From the NCBI GenBank assembly GCA_947449765.1, contig CANFSP010000011.1, positions 1 through 33,514 on the forward strand: a stretch of DNA of 33,514 nucleotides, read 5' to 3'. A program made the translations under genes and the position numbers. This stretch comes from Actinomycetota bacterium (GTDB taxonomy: Bacteria > Actinomycetota > Actinomycetes > Actinomycetales > Microbacteriaceae). Shown here piece by piece: positions 25,859 to 33,514 of the stretch (position 1 is the stretch's first letter; every line of letters starts with the position of its first letter). The notes under the pieces were generated by a model. That model had not been told where the DNA came from and made no database searches. It was given only the letters and a program-made list of their open reading frames with translations.

Positions 25859-26055
25859 ACTGCGACAAGTCCAATTTCGCGTTTGAACTTTGTGGTGCCT
25901 GCTTCGCGTTCAACACCAGGCTCAATTTGAATGACACAGGTCCACTGTGAAATTTCAATGCCATGGTTCTTCTGGTCAAATTGAGAGACGACTCCCTCCA
26001 GTCGAAGTTTCTCCTCTTCAACTAACTTCTCGATATACACGTTCGGATCTTCCAT
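25855..26055 (-). CDS. Small protein of unknown function (66 aa)
   Basis: This 66-residue soluble, charged protein begins 'MEDPNVYIEKLVEEEKLRLEGVV', probably a helix, and continues with beta-like sequence ('ISQWTCVIQIEPGVER'). Its ATG directly abuts the stop of the upstream 121-aa gene, and its stop overlaps the end of the convergent membrane-protein gene (25855-25858). Tight packing supports it being real. No motif is recognised. Confidence 0.5.
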   Translation of the reverse strand: MEDPNVYIEKLVEEEKLRLEGVVSQFDQKNHGIEISQWTCVIQIEPGVEREAGTTKFKREIGLVAV

Positions 26056-26421
26056 CTAATTGCGGGTGCTTTGGGAAAGGTCCTCGTATGCCGAGTGCCA
26101 TTTTTCGGTCGCCATTTTCACTGAGTACGCTTCGAATTCGATGCTCTTGCGGGGTTGACTTTCACCGATGCGGTATGCGCTCATGGCTACTCGAATCTGA
26201 CCATGGAAAGTGACATAGGTTTCGTGAATGTATTCGCCATTCATCCGAAAATTCACGGCCGGAAGAAGGCGTGATCGAAGTTTAATGTGGCAACAGTGGT
26301 CCGGACAAAGCGATCCGAAAGTCTCCTCGGACTCAGGAAATGTTTGTCTTTCCATCGTCATCTCGTTTTCGTCTCCGAGCGTATAAATCGGATGTGCCGC
26401 CAGCGGCGCGGTTGGGTTCAT
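26056..26421 (-). CDS. Unknown protein with a Cys/His cluster (121 aa)
   Basis: This 121-residue protein has no signal peptide or TM segment. A cluster 'CPDHCCH' near residues 39-45 could bind a metal. The rest is beta-rich ('AVNFRMNGEYIHETYVTFHGQIRVAMSAYRIGE') with a helical end. It starts 43 nt after the integrase stop on the same strand and is directly followed by the 66-aa gene, so the three may be cotranscribed. The start could also be the internal ATG at 'MTMERQTF'. Function unknown. Confidence 0.55.
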   Translation of the reverse strand: MNPTAPLAAHPIYTLGDENEMTMERQTFPESEETFGSLCPDHCCHIKLRSRLLPAVNFRMNGEYIHETYVTFHGQIRVAMSAYRIGESQPRKSIEFEAYSVKMATEKWHSAYEDLSQSTRN

Positions 26422-26464
26422 TTGTTCATCTTGCTTTCGGTTGAATTTATGTTGTGGTCTGAAA

Positions 26465-27694
26465 TTATGCGGTTCGCACGTTGCTCAATGCTTCGTCGAG
26501 ACGTTGCAAAGACTGCGTGAGGTCGTTCTGGTAGTAGTGCCCATAGGTGTTCAAGGTCTGTGTCACTGTCGAATGGCCAAGTATTCGCGACACCGTGGTG
26601 ATCTGTGTCCCCTGTTGGATTAACAGCGATGCGCAAGTGTGTCGAAGGTTGTGGATTGTGATGTCTCTAAGCCCAAGAGTCCCAACAGCGCGGTTGAACC
26701 AGCGCTTCCGGAACCAGCCGTCTGAGAGAGGCTCACCGCGAGCGCCAGTAAACAACCATGCCGACGGGAGCTTCCCTTTTGTCCGCCGTAGAAGCATCAA
26801 ATGAATTCCGGGCGGGAGTGGAATAGTGCGATTCTGCCGGGACTTCGTGGGGCCCAGTGCACGGCGATATTTGCCATCGATCGTGAAGGATTTGGATACA
26901 GTGACTTCCTTTCTGGAGAGGTCGACATCTGCCACTGTTAGCGCTCGCGCTTCGCCAATACGTAATCCGAGAGTTCCGAGCAGCAACACAAAGTCCTCAT
27001 AAGGACCGCACTCCTTTGCAACCATCTTGAGTTCCAGAGGTGTAAGTGCCCGCTGAATTTTCCTGGACTGCGCCGGTAAGTCCACCGCAATGAGGGGTGC
27101 CCGGCTAATTGCGCCAGCAATTTCGGCTTGTTTCAGAATGTGCTTTACGAGCGCAAGCGCTTTCCTCACGTTTGAGACTGATGTGCCCTGTTTCAGCAGA
27201 GATGAGCACCAGGTTCCAATCAGCTTGTTCGAAATATTCACCAACTTCTGACTTCCAAGCAATGGCAAAATCTGGTTTTTCAGCAGGTCTTCGTAGCGAA
27301 GCATTGTCCGCTCGCTTGCTCGGGCTTTCGATGATTTCCAAGCCGGGATAAATTCCTCTAACGTGCAACCGCGGAATTTTTCATCGACAAAGTGTCCTGT
27401 ACGAATCTCAGTCTTGACTGCCGTTAACCACTCGATAGCATCATCTAAGAGATTAAATGACTGCTGTGCCACACCTCCTGCGTGGACGACTACTGCATCC
27501 CATTGGTTTCGAATTGACCTGATGCCTTCAGGGCACCGCGCGAGGTCCGCCAACATTCGTCCGCGCCATTGCAAAGCGCGGCTTTTCGTCGCGAAGATTC
27601 TTTCGTAATTCCTCCCCCTGTAGGACACGCGAGCTCTGATTGAACCGTCGGGACGAGTTGTTAAGCCCCGATCCCCTGTTCGCTGACTACTCAT
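26465..27694 (-). CDS. int: Tyrosine recombinase / phage-type integrase
   Basis: The 409-residue integrase has an N-terminal arm-binding region with an AP2-like 'GSIRARVSYRGRNYERIFATKSRALQW', a SAM-like core-binding domain (about 110-210, 'TLEEFIPAWKSSKARASERTMLRYEDLL') and a complete catalytic domain. Catalytic residues are R245 ('GLRIGEARAL'), K284 ('TKSRQNR'), H348/R351 ('HNLRHTCAS'), H374 ('LGHST') and nucleophile Y384 ('NTYGHYY'). It should carry out integration into, and with the Xis-like protein excision from, the nearby tRNA-Lys. The ATG overlaps the stop of the upstream 186-aa gene by 8 bases (27687-27694), so the two are translationally coupled. Confidence 0.93.
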   Translation of the reverse strand: MSSQRTGDRGLTTRPDGSIRARVSYRGRNYERIFATKSRALQWRGRMLADLARCPEGIRSIRNQWDAVVVHAGGVAQQSFNLLDDAIEWLTAVKTEIRTGHFVDEKFRGCTLEEFIPAWKSSKARASERTMLRYEDLLKNQILPLLGSQKLVNISNKLIGTWCSSLLKQGTSVSNVRKALALVKHILKQAEIAGAISRAPLIAVDLPAQSRKIQRALTPLELKMVAKECGPYEDFVLLLGTLGLRIGEARALTVADVDLSRKEVTVSKSFTIDGKYRRALGPTKSRQNRTIPLPPGIHLMLLRRTKGKLPSAWLFTGARGEPLSDGWFRKRWFNRAVGTLGLRDITIHNLRHTCASLLIQQGTQITTVSRILGHSTVTQTLNTYGHYYQNDLTQSLQRLDEALSNVRTA

Positions 27695-28247
27695 CCGTCT
27701 CCAAGCGCTTAGGGATTAGACCCAACGTGCGCGCATTATCTAATCTGCGTCGGACGGTCGTCACGGGAACGCCTTCAAATCGAGCCAAGAAATCGACGTA
27801 CTTTGTGAGTCCTACAGACTTACAAAATGCCGCCTCCAGGGCGGTTCGCGCGGCGGCCGTATGAACTGCTCCCTCGGCTTCCAAACTCGCAAGGTGCTTT
27901 GCGAGGTGTATCGCAATCACCTGCTCGATTCCCTGCACGACGATGTCGTTTCTTGAAGCTTGGGTGAGTCCGCTGGAGGTCCGAGCCAACGTGGCCAAGC
28001 TCAGAATTGCTGGCAACATCTGTCGGATTTGATTCTGTGCTTCGGCTTCATTCATGGCCGAGCAGCTTACCCGGGTGGTGAGGAAACAACGCAGCCCTCC
28101 AAACGGATCCAGCCCGCTGACGAGCCAATCCACTGACATCGTTCCGCTCGCCAAACTTTTCAATTCGGCGGTAACAAGGAGACCGTCATCCAAGAACTCG
28201 AAGTCTGGTTTCGCCGTCAGCAAAAACTTCAATCCATTTTCATTCAT
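27687..28247 (-). CDS. Putative element regulator overlapping integrase (186 aa)
   Basis: The 186-residue soluble protein has an N-terminal beta-rich domain ('FLLTAKPDFEFLDDGLLVTAELKSLASG') and a helical C-terminal half ending in a region that looks like a helix-turn-helix ('TKYVDFLARFEGVPVTTVRRRLDNARTLGLIPKR'). It is coupled to the integrase and divergent from the Xis-like gene, the usual place of the lysogeny or excision regulator of an integrative element. Its promoter gives a leaderless start and carries a GTCTATAG site. I do not recognise the family; DNA binding is inferred from the C-terminal pattern and position. Confidence 0.65.
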   Translation of the reverse strand: MNENGLKFLLTAKPDFEFLDDGLLVTAELKSLASGTMSVDWLVSGLDPFGGLRCFLTTRVSCSAMNEAEAQNQIRQMLPAILSLATLARTSSGLTQASRNDIVVQGIEQVIAIHLAKHLASLEAEGAVHTAAARTALEAAFCKSVGLTKYVDFLARFEGVPVTTVRRRLDNARTLGLIPKRLETDE

Positions 28248-28253
28248 GGTGTT

Positions 28254-28282
28254 AGTCTATAGGAATTACCCCCATAAAGCAA
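28254..28282 (-). promoter_or_regulatory. Promoter of the regulator-integrase operon, leaderless
   Basis: On the minus strand TTGCTT (28277-28282) and TAGACT (28254-28259) are 17 bp apart, and the ATG follows the -10 after six bases. That predicts a leaderless mRNA. The -10 overlaps GTCTATAG (28255-28262), which recurs in the palindrome before the primase gene. Confidence 0.6.
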
Positions 28283-28297
28283 TCAAGAAAGGAAATT

Positions 28298-28498
28298 GTG
28301 GGCGAAAAATATAAGAACTTTCAGGAAGGTTTTTTGACGGTCCCGGAACTTGCTCGGCGCTGGCGCGTTGATAAGTATTGGGTTTATCGCAATCTCGACC
28401 TGCTTGAGATTCCCACCTTGCGATTCGGTCGGTCCATTCGGTTTGCCCTGACGGCCATCCTCGAATGGGAGCAGAAGAACTCCCGGGTGCAACGATGA
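28298..28498 (+). CDS. AlpA/Xis-like helix-turn-helix protein
   Basis: The 66-residue protein is a single MerR-type winged-HTH of the excisionase/AlpA class: 'FLTVPELARRWRVDKYWVYRNLDLLEIPTLRFGRSIRFALTAILEWEQ'. This contains the HTH (about 12-31) and the wing with the R-F-G-R-S-I-R-F pattern. Such proteins act as recombination directionality factors or as small regulators of integrative elements. GTG start with AAAGGA six bases upstream. It is divergent from the regulator-integrase operon and 90 nt upstream of the primase gene. Confidence 0.85.
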   Translation: MGEKYKNFQEGFLTVPELARRWRVDKYWVYRNLDLLEIPTLRFGRSIRFALTAILEWEQKNSRVQR

Positions 28499-28532
28499 GT
28501 CTCAGCAGGAGATCGTCCGCCCGTCACCCACG

Positions 28533-28550
28533 ATATGTCTATAGACATAT
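28533..28550. promoter_or_regulatory. Perfect 18-bp palindrome (operator candidate)
   Basis: ATATGTCTATAGACATAT is a perfect inverted repeat centred between the Xis-like gene and the prim-pol gene, 39 nt before the latter's ATG. It contains GTCTATAG, also present over the -10 of the divergent regulator promoter. It overlaps TATAGA and TAGATT hexamers that could be a -10. It could be an operator or part of a replication origin. Confidence 0.55.
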
Positions 28551-28588
28551 AGATTTTGGCGAACGGGCTGACGCACGGGGAGCAGCCA

Positions 28589-30541
28589 ATGTCTAATCTC
28601 GAACGGGCAGTTGCGTGGGCGAACCTCGGCTGTCCAGTGTTTCCTTGTTATGAAGCAGATACCTGGGTCGGAGCAAAACTTCACGCTAGGAAGTCCCCGC
28701 GAACTTCGAAGGGCTTTCTGGAAGCCGTCACAAATCTGGATGTAATCCAACGGTACTGGTCGGACAACCCCTCACACCTTGTGGGTGTTGTTCCGAAGGG
28801 GTTAGTCGTTTTAGACATCGACATGAACCTTCACGAAGGCAAAGACGGGTGGTTTGAACTTGGTGAGGCTGGAATTGAGGTGCCGCCTACTTTCAACGTG
28901 GACACTCCCAGCGGCGGAAATCACTATTTTTTCCGCGCAAAAGAAAGTGCGGAAATTCCGCCCGTTGCCGGGCTCACCCTCGGATCGGGCGTCAGGCTCC
29001 CATCTGTAGATCGCCGTTCCGGTGGTTCCTACTTCATCGCTTGGTCTGAAGCGGTCCCATCTGATCTTGACGAACTCATTGATTGCCCGGACTGGCTGAA
29101 ATCAGTTGGAAGTGCGACATCAGGTGACTACATCGCATTTTCTGGCGGAGTTCAATCTTGGATTGAGGCTCTCGAAAAAGGGAATCCATCAACTTCTGTG
29201 CTGAACGCAATTGGGAGATTCCCAGATGGCGATTTTGGACACGGAGTCCTTGTTCCTAAACAGGCGGAACTTGTGCATCTTGGGGCGGCCCGAGAGCCAG
29301 GTGTCGAAATGGCGCTCAACCAGCTTCGTTCTCTTTGGTTACGAGGCGACTACAACACTCTTCACTATCAAGCTGAATGGGATTCCGCCTTGGCTGGTGC
29401 AATCCATAAATTCGGCGGGAACTCGACGGAAACACCAAGCGAGGAAGACATGCACGAGATTAGAACGAGGAAGTATCTGGAAGATTTCCGCGCAAGAAGA
29501 GATGCAGAACGGCGTCTCGCGGCGGAAGATTTTGAAGGGTTAGAGGAATACAGCTGGGATGAACTCGGTACCATCGAAAGGTCCTACCTGGTGCAAGATT
29601 TGGTCCCAAAAGAAGCAATCGTGTTTCTTGTTGCCAAGAGCAATATGGGGAAAACCTTTGCTTACATTGACATGATCTGCCGCATGCAATTTCAGATGCC
29701 CTGGTTGGGCAAACAAACAACGCCAGCGAAGACATTGGTCGTTCTCGGTGAGGGCATGGCAGGAATAAAAGAGCGCTTCAACTCCTGGTGTGCATTGAAT
29801 GGGAAATCATCCGATGTTCTTCGGGAACAATTCTTGTTCGTCTCGAAAGCAAACCTCTGTTCAGATCTGTCACTCCGAAACATCAAGGAAATTGCAGAGC
29901 GGCACCGCGCCGAATTGATTGTCTACGACACCTGGTCAAACGTTTCTGGAGTTCCTAGCGAAGACGACGCAGCATTGAACGCAGCAGCCCTTAGAAACAT
30001 CACAGACGCCCTCCCGTCGGTGACGCACTTCTTTGTTCACCACCCGAGAAAATCCTCTGAAGACTCCCCCAATCCCGTGATGCGCGGTTCTAGCGTCTTG
30101 CCAGGGCGTTCGGATGTTGTCATGACGATGTTTCGCGACAAGGAATACATTTCCGCCCATGGCATCTCGGCCGAGTTCCTGGCTGTTTCGACGGAATCAA
30201 GCCACGCGGGAAAAAATCGCGACGCAATGACCGAGACAATTCGGGGGGCTTACGTTCAAGCAATCGATGACCACGTGGTCTTCTCGCATGATGCAACTCC
30301 ACCCTTAGCTAAGAGGACCTCTCTGGTCATTCGCAGACTTACCGCTCCGATGACTGCCGGGGAATACGCGGAAAAATTCGCAATTTCCGAATCCGCAGCC
30401 AGGCGGGAGTTGAAAGCCGGAGTCGAGGACGGACATGTCACGGTCTCGCACCCAAAAAACCCAAACGTTGCTGCGACGTACAGTCCAAATAGGCGATCAA
30501 CCGAGGACGTCGACTGGGGAAAATTAATCGGGAAACTGTGA
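28589..30541 (+). CDS. Primase-polymerase / AAA ATPase replication protein
   Basis: I chose the ATG at 28589 (650 aa, GGGGAG upstream); the frame opens earlier with a poor TTG. The N-terminal prim-pol domain (about 1-170) has the metal motif 'VVLDIDM' (D76, D78), 'SGGNHYFF' (S108-H112) and 'SGVRLPSVDRRSGG'. The central RecA-like ATPase has Walker A-like 'AKSNMGKTF' (G354, K355), Walker B 'LIVYDTW' (D447) and 'THFFVHHPRKSSED' with 'MRGSSVLPGRSDVVM', like RepA/DUF3987-type helicases. A winged-HTH lies at the C-terminus ('MTAGEYAEKFAISESAARRELKAGVEDGHV'). This is the replication protein of plasmids, phages and satellites. Its presence suggests the island replicates after excision. Confidence 0.85.
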   Translation: MSNLERAVAWANLGCPVFPCYEADTWVGAKLHARKSPRTSKGFLEAVTNLDVIQRYWSDNPSHLVGVVPKGLVVLDIDMNLHEGKDGWFELGEAGIEVPPTFNVDTPSGGNHYFFRAKESAEIPPVAGLTLGSGVRLPSVDRRSGGSYFIAWSEAVPSDLDELIDCPDWLKSVGSATSGDYIAFSGGVQSWIEALEKGNPSTSVLNAIGRFPDGDFGHGVLVPKQAELVHLGAAREPGVEMALNQLRSLWLRGDYNTLHYQAEWDSALAGAIHKFGGNSTETPSEEDMHEIRTRKYLEDFRARRDAERRLAAEDFEGLEEYSWDELGTIERSYLVQDLVPKEAIVFLVAKSNMGKTFAYIDMICRMQFQMPWLGKQTTPAKTLVVLGEGMAGIKERFNSWCALNGKSSDVLREQFLFVSKANLCSDLSLRNIKEIAERHRAELIVYDTWSNVSGVPSEDDAALNAAALRNITDALPSVTHFFVHHPRKSSEDSPNPVMRGSSVLPGRSDVVMTMFRDKEYISAHGISAEFLAVSTESSHAGKNRDAMTETIRGAYVQAIDDHVVFSHDATPPLAKRTSLVIRRLTAPMTAGEYAEKFAISESAARRELKAGVEDGHVTVSHPKNPNVAATYSPNRRSTEDVDWGKLIGKL

Positions 30542-30591
30542 CAGCGGGAGTCATGAATCAGGTGTCCCCGTCGATACTTTCATCGCTTACT

Positions 30592-33216
30592 TCAATTGAG
30601 ACTAACGGCAGCACTCTCGTGAAATTCTTCGTCGGTGAGAGTCTTATCCCACAGCCCATAAGTCTTCTTGGCTTCTGCTGGCTGAAGTCCGATGTAGTCA
30701 AGGCTTGCCTCTTCGAAGAGCCTGAATTGCCAGATTGCCTCATTCATGTGCCCGGGATGGAAGACCCCGACTTCTGAAAGTTTGTGGAAGTCCGACAATG
30801 TAAGCCCCGTGACGCGTTCGAACAATTGCGTGTCGAGGGATTCGATCACATCAACTAGCGCTTCTTCGCGGAAATCCGTTAGGTACATAAAGACGGGCAC
30901 GGCTTGAACGAACTTGAGTAGCTTGCTCCGAAGAGTGTTGACTTGGTCCCGCTTTGTTTTCCTTATCTTTGCAATCTCAGGGTCCTCAGGGGCAACATCA
31001 CCGCCAGTGCCTGCCTTTTTGCCTGCTCGGACCTTTTGCGATTGGGAAATTATTTTGTTGACGTCCTCTCGAAGTTTCCGGAAATCTTCCATTTCCTTGA
31101 GGCGTTCGACCAGTTCGTTTTCTCCCAAAAGCCTTTGAAGGACAGGTTCGCTCAAGTCAATTAGGCGCGGGCTACCCCAACGTTTGGCGAGCATCGCTGC
31201 ACCAGCGCCAGCGGTTCCCCAATCCATGACTGCTCGGGTGTCCACTTCGTCCATTCGGCCACCATCAAAAGCAAAAATGGGAAGGTACTCGATCAATTCA
31301 CTGATTACGTCCGCGGGGGAGGTTCTCATGGCGCCCCCCGCCAACTTGGTGCCGTATTGATAAATCAATGACAATGCGCGGTTGGGATCGAAGTCAAAAA
31401 CAAAGCAAGTCTCCTTGTTGACCATCTTTGTTCCATCGTCCTGCTTGACAGTCCATGGAGACTGCACTCGAAATGCTGCTTGGAAATATGATTCTGGCGA
31501 CTTCAGCGAGCGCAGAATTAAAATTGCACCCCATTGTGGAACCGTCACTCCGGTCATCAATTTTGCTACGGAAAGTGTGATTGTTTGCTTTCCGAGCTTT
31601 GCGGCTTTCGTCAACATGTCATCCACTGGACCCTTAGCCTCGGCGCCCATTTTGGCTCCTGAGCCTGCCGCTACGTGAACTAGGAAGTCGCTGAAAAAAG
31701 GATCCGCGTCCAGGTGTGCCTTCATTGCGTGCGCAGAGGCAACATTCGGCATCAGCCATACGGAGTGATTTATTGCACCCGCAAATCGTGAATCGCTAAA
31801 TGGGAAAGGAGGCTTAAAGTCGCTCAGAAGTTTGTTCGTCGCGCTCTGCGTGAGCTTACCGCGGAGCATGTTCAAGAAATCGGAAACGCGACTCGGGTCG
31901 TCGAAGTGGTATTCAGACCCAATTTTCTTAGCGGCAAAAAACCCCGACAGGTCAAAATGGCCATCCGGATTTTTACTTTGATCAGAATCTGCAATTTCGG
32001 ATAGTGCATAGGTAAACATCTGCATCTCCGGAAGTTCGAGATATGGGTTTCGAACCTCAACGCCCGCCTTGCTTGTCGACCAGGCTTTTTTTGCCGCCTG
32101 TTCTTGCGGATACGTCCAGTTGTAAATGGCGTCTTCGTTGAATTCGCCCTCTGTCAGTGCTCGGAATGGAGTTCCGGATAAGTAAAGAAAATTGCGACTC
32201 GAAAGGCGGAGTTGTCCTGCATCAAGGTCCGTTTCAATGTCCGCCTCGGGCACTGCCGAAAATAGTCTCGGCGTTCCCGCATTCGCAAGGCTAGCGACTT
32301 CTTCGGATTCTTCCGCGCCAAGCTCTTGAGCCTTTTTCTCGACTCGCTCGGTGACAACGGCTGTGTTTGCTGGACTGGTTAATTCCTTCGCCGCGCCTTG
32401 CCAAGCACCGAAGTGATACTCATCGAGTACGACACAATCCCAGTCGATTAAATGCAGGTTTTCGTTGTGACCCTTGACATTGCCGTCCGAGGTCGTGCCA
32501 AGTAGATCTTGAAAGGAAGCAAACCAAACGATTGGTGCTTTTACTTCAGGGTCAATCGGATTGTCTCTGTCGACGAAGATCCAATCCGCAAAGCTCACAT
32601 GATTTAGCAAATCATCGCGCCAGGAGTTTCGCACGGCGGGCTTGTAGGTCAGAACCAGGACCCTGGTCCATTTCATGGTCTTCGCAAGTTCATAGGTTGC
32701 GAACGTCTTGCCGAAACGCATTTTGGCGTTCCAAAGGAACCTGGGAGGCAGCTTGTCTTTGGCGTGTTTCTTGAAATAGGCAGATGTGCTCTTGATTGCT
32801 TCGTCTTGCTCTGGTCGCGGACCGAAATCTTCAGTACGAGTTGCGTCGTACTTTCGACCTGCCCGAACGGCCGCAATTGCTGCTTTGATTTCTGCAAGCG
32901 TGGCTTCGACAACTTCACTGTGGCGATTGATTCCAGCAGAATCTAAGACCTTATGCACTGCTCGATCGTCAAAGGGACTGCCATCATCCCTGATCGCGAT
33001 TTCATCTATGTGGATAGTGATGCCGCCGCCATCGGGGTACAAAGTTCCCGTTTGTTCCTTTATGCGGACCTTAGGATCTGGTCGACCGGTGTAACCGACT
33101 TTGAATTTGCCCCGACCGGAAACGGTTGAGGTCCCAACTGTTCTTTCCCACTCTTTGTCGTAACCAGGCGCGGAATAAACGTAAATTCTCCCCGTCACTC
33201 CATTTTTTACGCTCAT
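30592..33216 (-). CDS. Fused GIY-YIG (T5orf172-like) nuclease and SF2 helicase, restriction-type
   Basis: The 874-residue protein starts with a GIY-YIG-superfamily domain (about 9-60): 'GRIYVYSAPGYD' stands for GIY, 'FKVGYTGR' for YIG, then the conserved Arg in 'DPKVRIKEQ'. An SF2 helicase follows, with Walker A 'AKMRFGKTF' (G169, K170, T171), motif Ia 'VLVLTYKPA', DEYH box (265-268), 'LSGTPFRA' (347-350) and motifs V/VI in 'MTGVTVPQWGAILIL...SYFQAAFRVQSPW'. The C-terminal third is helical and may recognise the partner methylase or DNA. Its ATG overlaps the upstream methyltransferase stop by ATGA, so it is the restriction subunit of an ATP-dependent R-M system. Type and recognition site cannot be read. 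It converges with the prim-pol gene. Confidence 0.85.
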   Translation of the reverse strand: MSVKNGVTGRIYVYSAPGYDKEWERTVGTSTVSGRGKFKVGYTGRPDPKVRIKEQTGTLYPDGGGITIHIDEIAIRDDGSPFDDRAVHKVLDSAGINRHSEVVEATLAEIKAAIAAVRAGRKYDATRTEDFGPRPEQDEAIKSTSAYFKKHAKDKLPPRFLWNAKMRFGKTFATYELAKTMKWTRVLVLTYKPAVRNSWRDDLLNHVSFADWIFVDRDNPIDPEVKAPIVWFASFQDLLGTTSDGNVKGHNENLHLIDWDCVVLDEYHFGAWQGAAKELTSPANTAVVTERVEKKAQELGAEESEEVASLANAGTPRLFSAVPEADIETDLDAGQLRLSSRNFLYLSGTPFRALTEGEFNEDAIYNWTYPQEQAAKKAWSTSKAGVEVRNPYLELPEMQMFTYALSEIADSDQSKNPDGHFDLSGFFAAKKIGSEYHFDDPSRVSDFLNMLRGKLTQSATNKLLSDFKPPFPFSDSRFAGAINHSVWLMPNVASAHAMKAHLDADPFFSDFLVHVAAGSGAKMGAEAKGPVDDMLTKAAKLGKQTITLSVAKLMTGVTVPQWGAILILRSLKSPESYFQAAFRVQSPWTVKQDDGTKMVNKETCFVFDFDPNRALSLIYQYGTKLAGGAMRTSPADVISELIEYLPIFAFDGGRMDEVDTRAVMDWGTAGAGAAMLAKRWGSPRLIDLSEPVLQRLLGENELVERLKEMEDFRKLREDVNKIISQSQKVRAGKKAGTGGDVAPEDPEIAKIRKTKRDQVNTLRSKLLKFVQAVPVFMYLTDFREEALVDVIESLDTQLFERVTGLTLSDFHKLSEVGVFHPGHMNEAIWQFRLFEEASLDYIGLQPAEAKKTYGLWDKTLTDEEFHESAAVSLN

Positions 33217-33514
33217 TCGTCGCCCTCAGAATCTCCAGAAAGTGATTCCGTTTCTTCGCGCTGTCCTGGGGGTCGGTATTTGGAACCACCGGGAAGGTGA
33301 CTTTCGGGAATTGGGTTGTCGAGTGAGAGAATCGGCTCTCGCGGGTGAATTGCCGATTCAATGTAAAGCTCTTCATCTTCGGTGAGATCGAAATGAGCAA
33401 CAAGGTCAGCGTCAGTCCAATTTCGTGTGAAGTCCATTTTCGGAACAAAACGCAGTTTGTCTGGACGAATATCTTGAGTTGACTTGCGCTGCAGTAGTAA
33501 GAATCTCGCCAGTC
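33213..33514 (-). CDS. DNA methyltransferase (Eco57I/type III-like), C-terminal fragment cut by window edge
   Basis: The minus-strand frame stays open to the window edge, giving about 99 C-terminal residues: '...LARFLLLQRKSTQDIRPDK' then 'LRFVPKMDFTRNWTDADLV' and 'AHFDLTEDEELYIESAI', then a polar tail. This pattern (RFVP, W-T-D, LTEDE, I-E-x-x-I) is how many adenine-specific R-M methyltransferases of the Eco57I/type III-related group end. A start at the internal ATG (33437) would make only a small protein and is unlikely. The gene stops four bases into the helicase-nuclease start (ATGA), indicating one operon. The catalytic NPPY region is expected beyond the edge. Confidence 0.7.
   Translation of the reverse strand, partial: LARFLLLQRKSTQDIRPDKLRFVPKMDFTRNWTDADLVAHFDLTEDEELYIESAIHPREPILSLDNPIPESHLPGGSKYRPPGQREETESLSGDSEGDE

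Noticed and set aside
26418-26636. Minus-strand 72-codon frame overlapping the integrase 3' end
   Set aside because: It overlaps the integrase catalytic region in another frame and has no ribosome binding site or recognisable feature.
28561-28608. GAACGGGC repeated 40 bp apart near the prim-pol start, as possible iterons
   Set aside because: There are only two short copies, one inside the coding sequence; not enough for an origin call.
30538-30777. Plus-strand 79-codon frame after the prim-pol gene
   Set aside because: It is mostly antisense to the 3' end of the helicase-nuclease gene, and its translation looks like a shadow of that coding sequence.

Overview
The window looks like chromosomal DNA of a high-GC actinomycete, most likely Microbacteriaceae. 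The reasons are the content and order of the core genes: carD–ispDF–cysS–rlmB, a SenX3/RegX3-type pair divergent from phoU, a GlnR-like regulator next to ppk1 and a Nudix–histidine-phosphatase gene, and pstSCAB. Frequent GTG starts, Shine-Dalgarno-poor starts and TANNNT -10 boxes fit the same group. Family assignment is inference from gene content; no phylogeny was run.

Layout. (1) 1-5280, minus strand: a partial tRNA-Thr(UGU), a membrane-anchored DsbA-like thiol oxidoreductase, then (in transcription order) carD, ispDF, cysS and rlmB, closely packed. (2) 5428-8768: a secreted lipoprotein; the regX3-like/senX3-like two-component operon (minus); and phoU (plus), with PHO-box-like repeats between senX3 and phoU. 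(3) 8778-11578, minus strand: gpmA, a SAM methyltransferase-like gene, a YgfZ-type protein and a 36-residue membrane peptide. (4) 11673-19534, plus strand: the glnR-like gene, ppk1, the Nudix/histidine-phosphatase gene, then pstS (with its own PHO box and a hairpin behind it), pstC, pstA and pstB. Regions 2-4 together form a phosphate and polyphosphate cluster: Pi uptake, Pi sensing, polyphosphate synthesis and phosphate-ester turnover. (5) 19673-23986: a very large secreted pentapeptide-repeat protein with about 20 regularly inserted 'LPTGW...GYLVGPGANL' modules, followed by a strongly structured convergent intergenic region and a conserved gene of unknown function.

(6) 24857-33514: an intact tRNA-Lys(UUU), then a visibly more AT-rich segment with mobile-element character. 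It holds a two-TM membrane protein, two small unknown genes, a tyrosine integrase, a small putative regulator overlapping the integrase, a divergent Xis/AlpA-like HTH protein, a primase-polymerase/AAA ATPase replication protein, a large fused GIY-YIG (T5orf172-like) nuclease–SF2 helicase, and the C-terminal end of what looks like its partner DNA methyltransferase, cut by the window edge. No capsid, terminase or conjugation gene is seen, and the far end of the element is outside the window. The best reading is a tRNA-integrated, self-replicating or satellite-like island that carries a restriction-modification system and possibly other defence or cargo genes.

The least explained parts are the membrane protein and small genes of the island, the GTCTATAG operator-like sites around its control genes, the pentapeptide-repeat giant behind pstB, and the structured intergenic region at 23990-24085.
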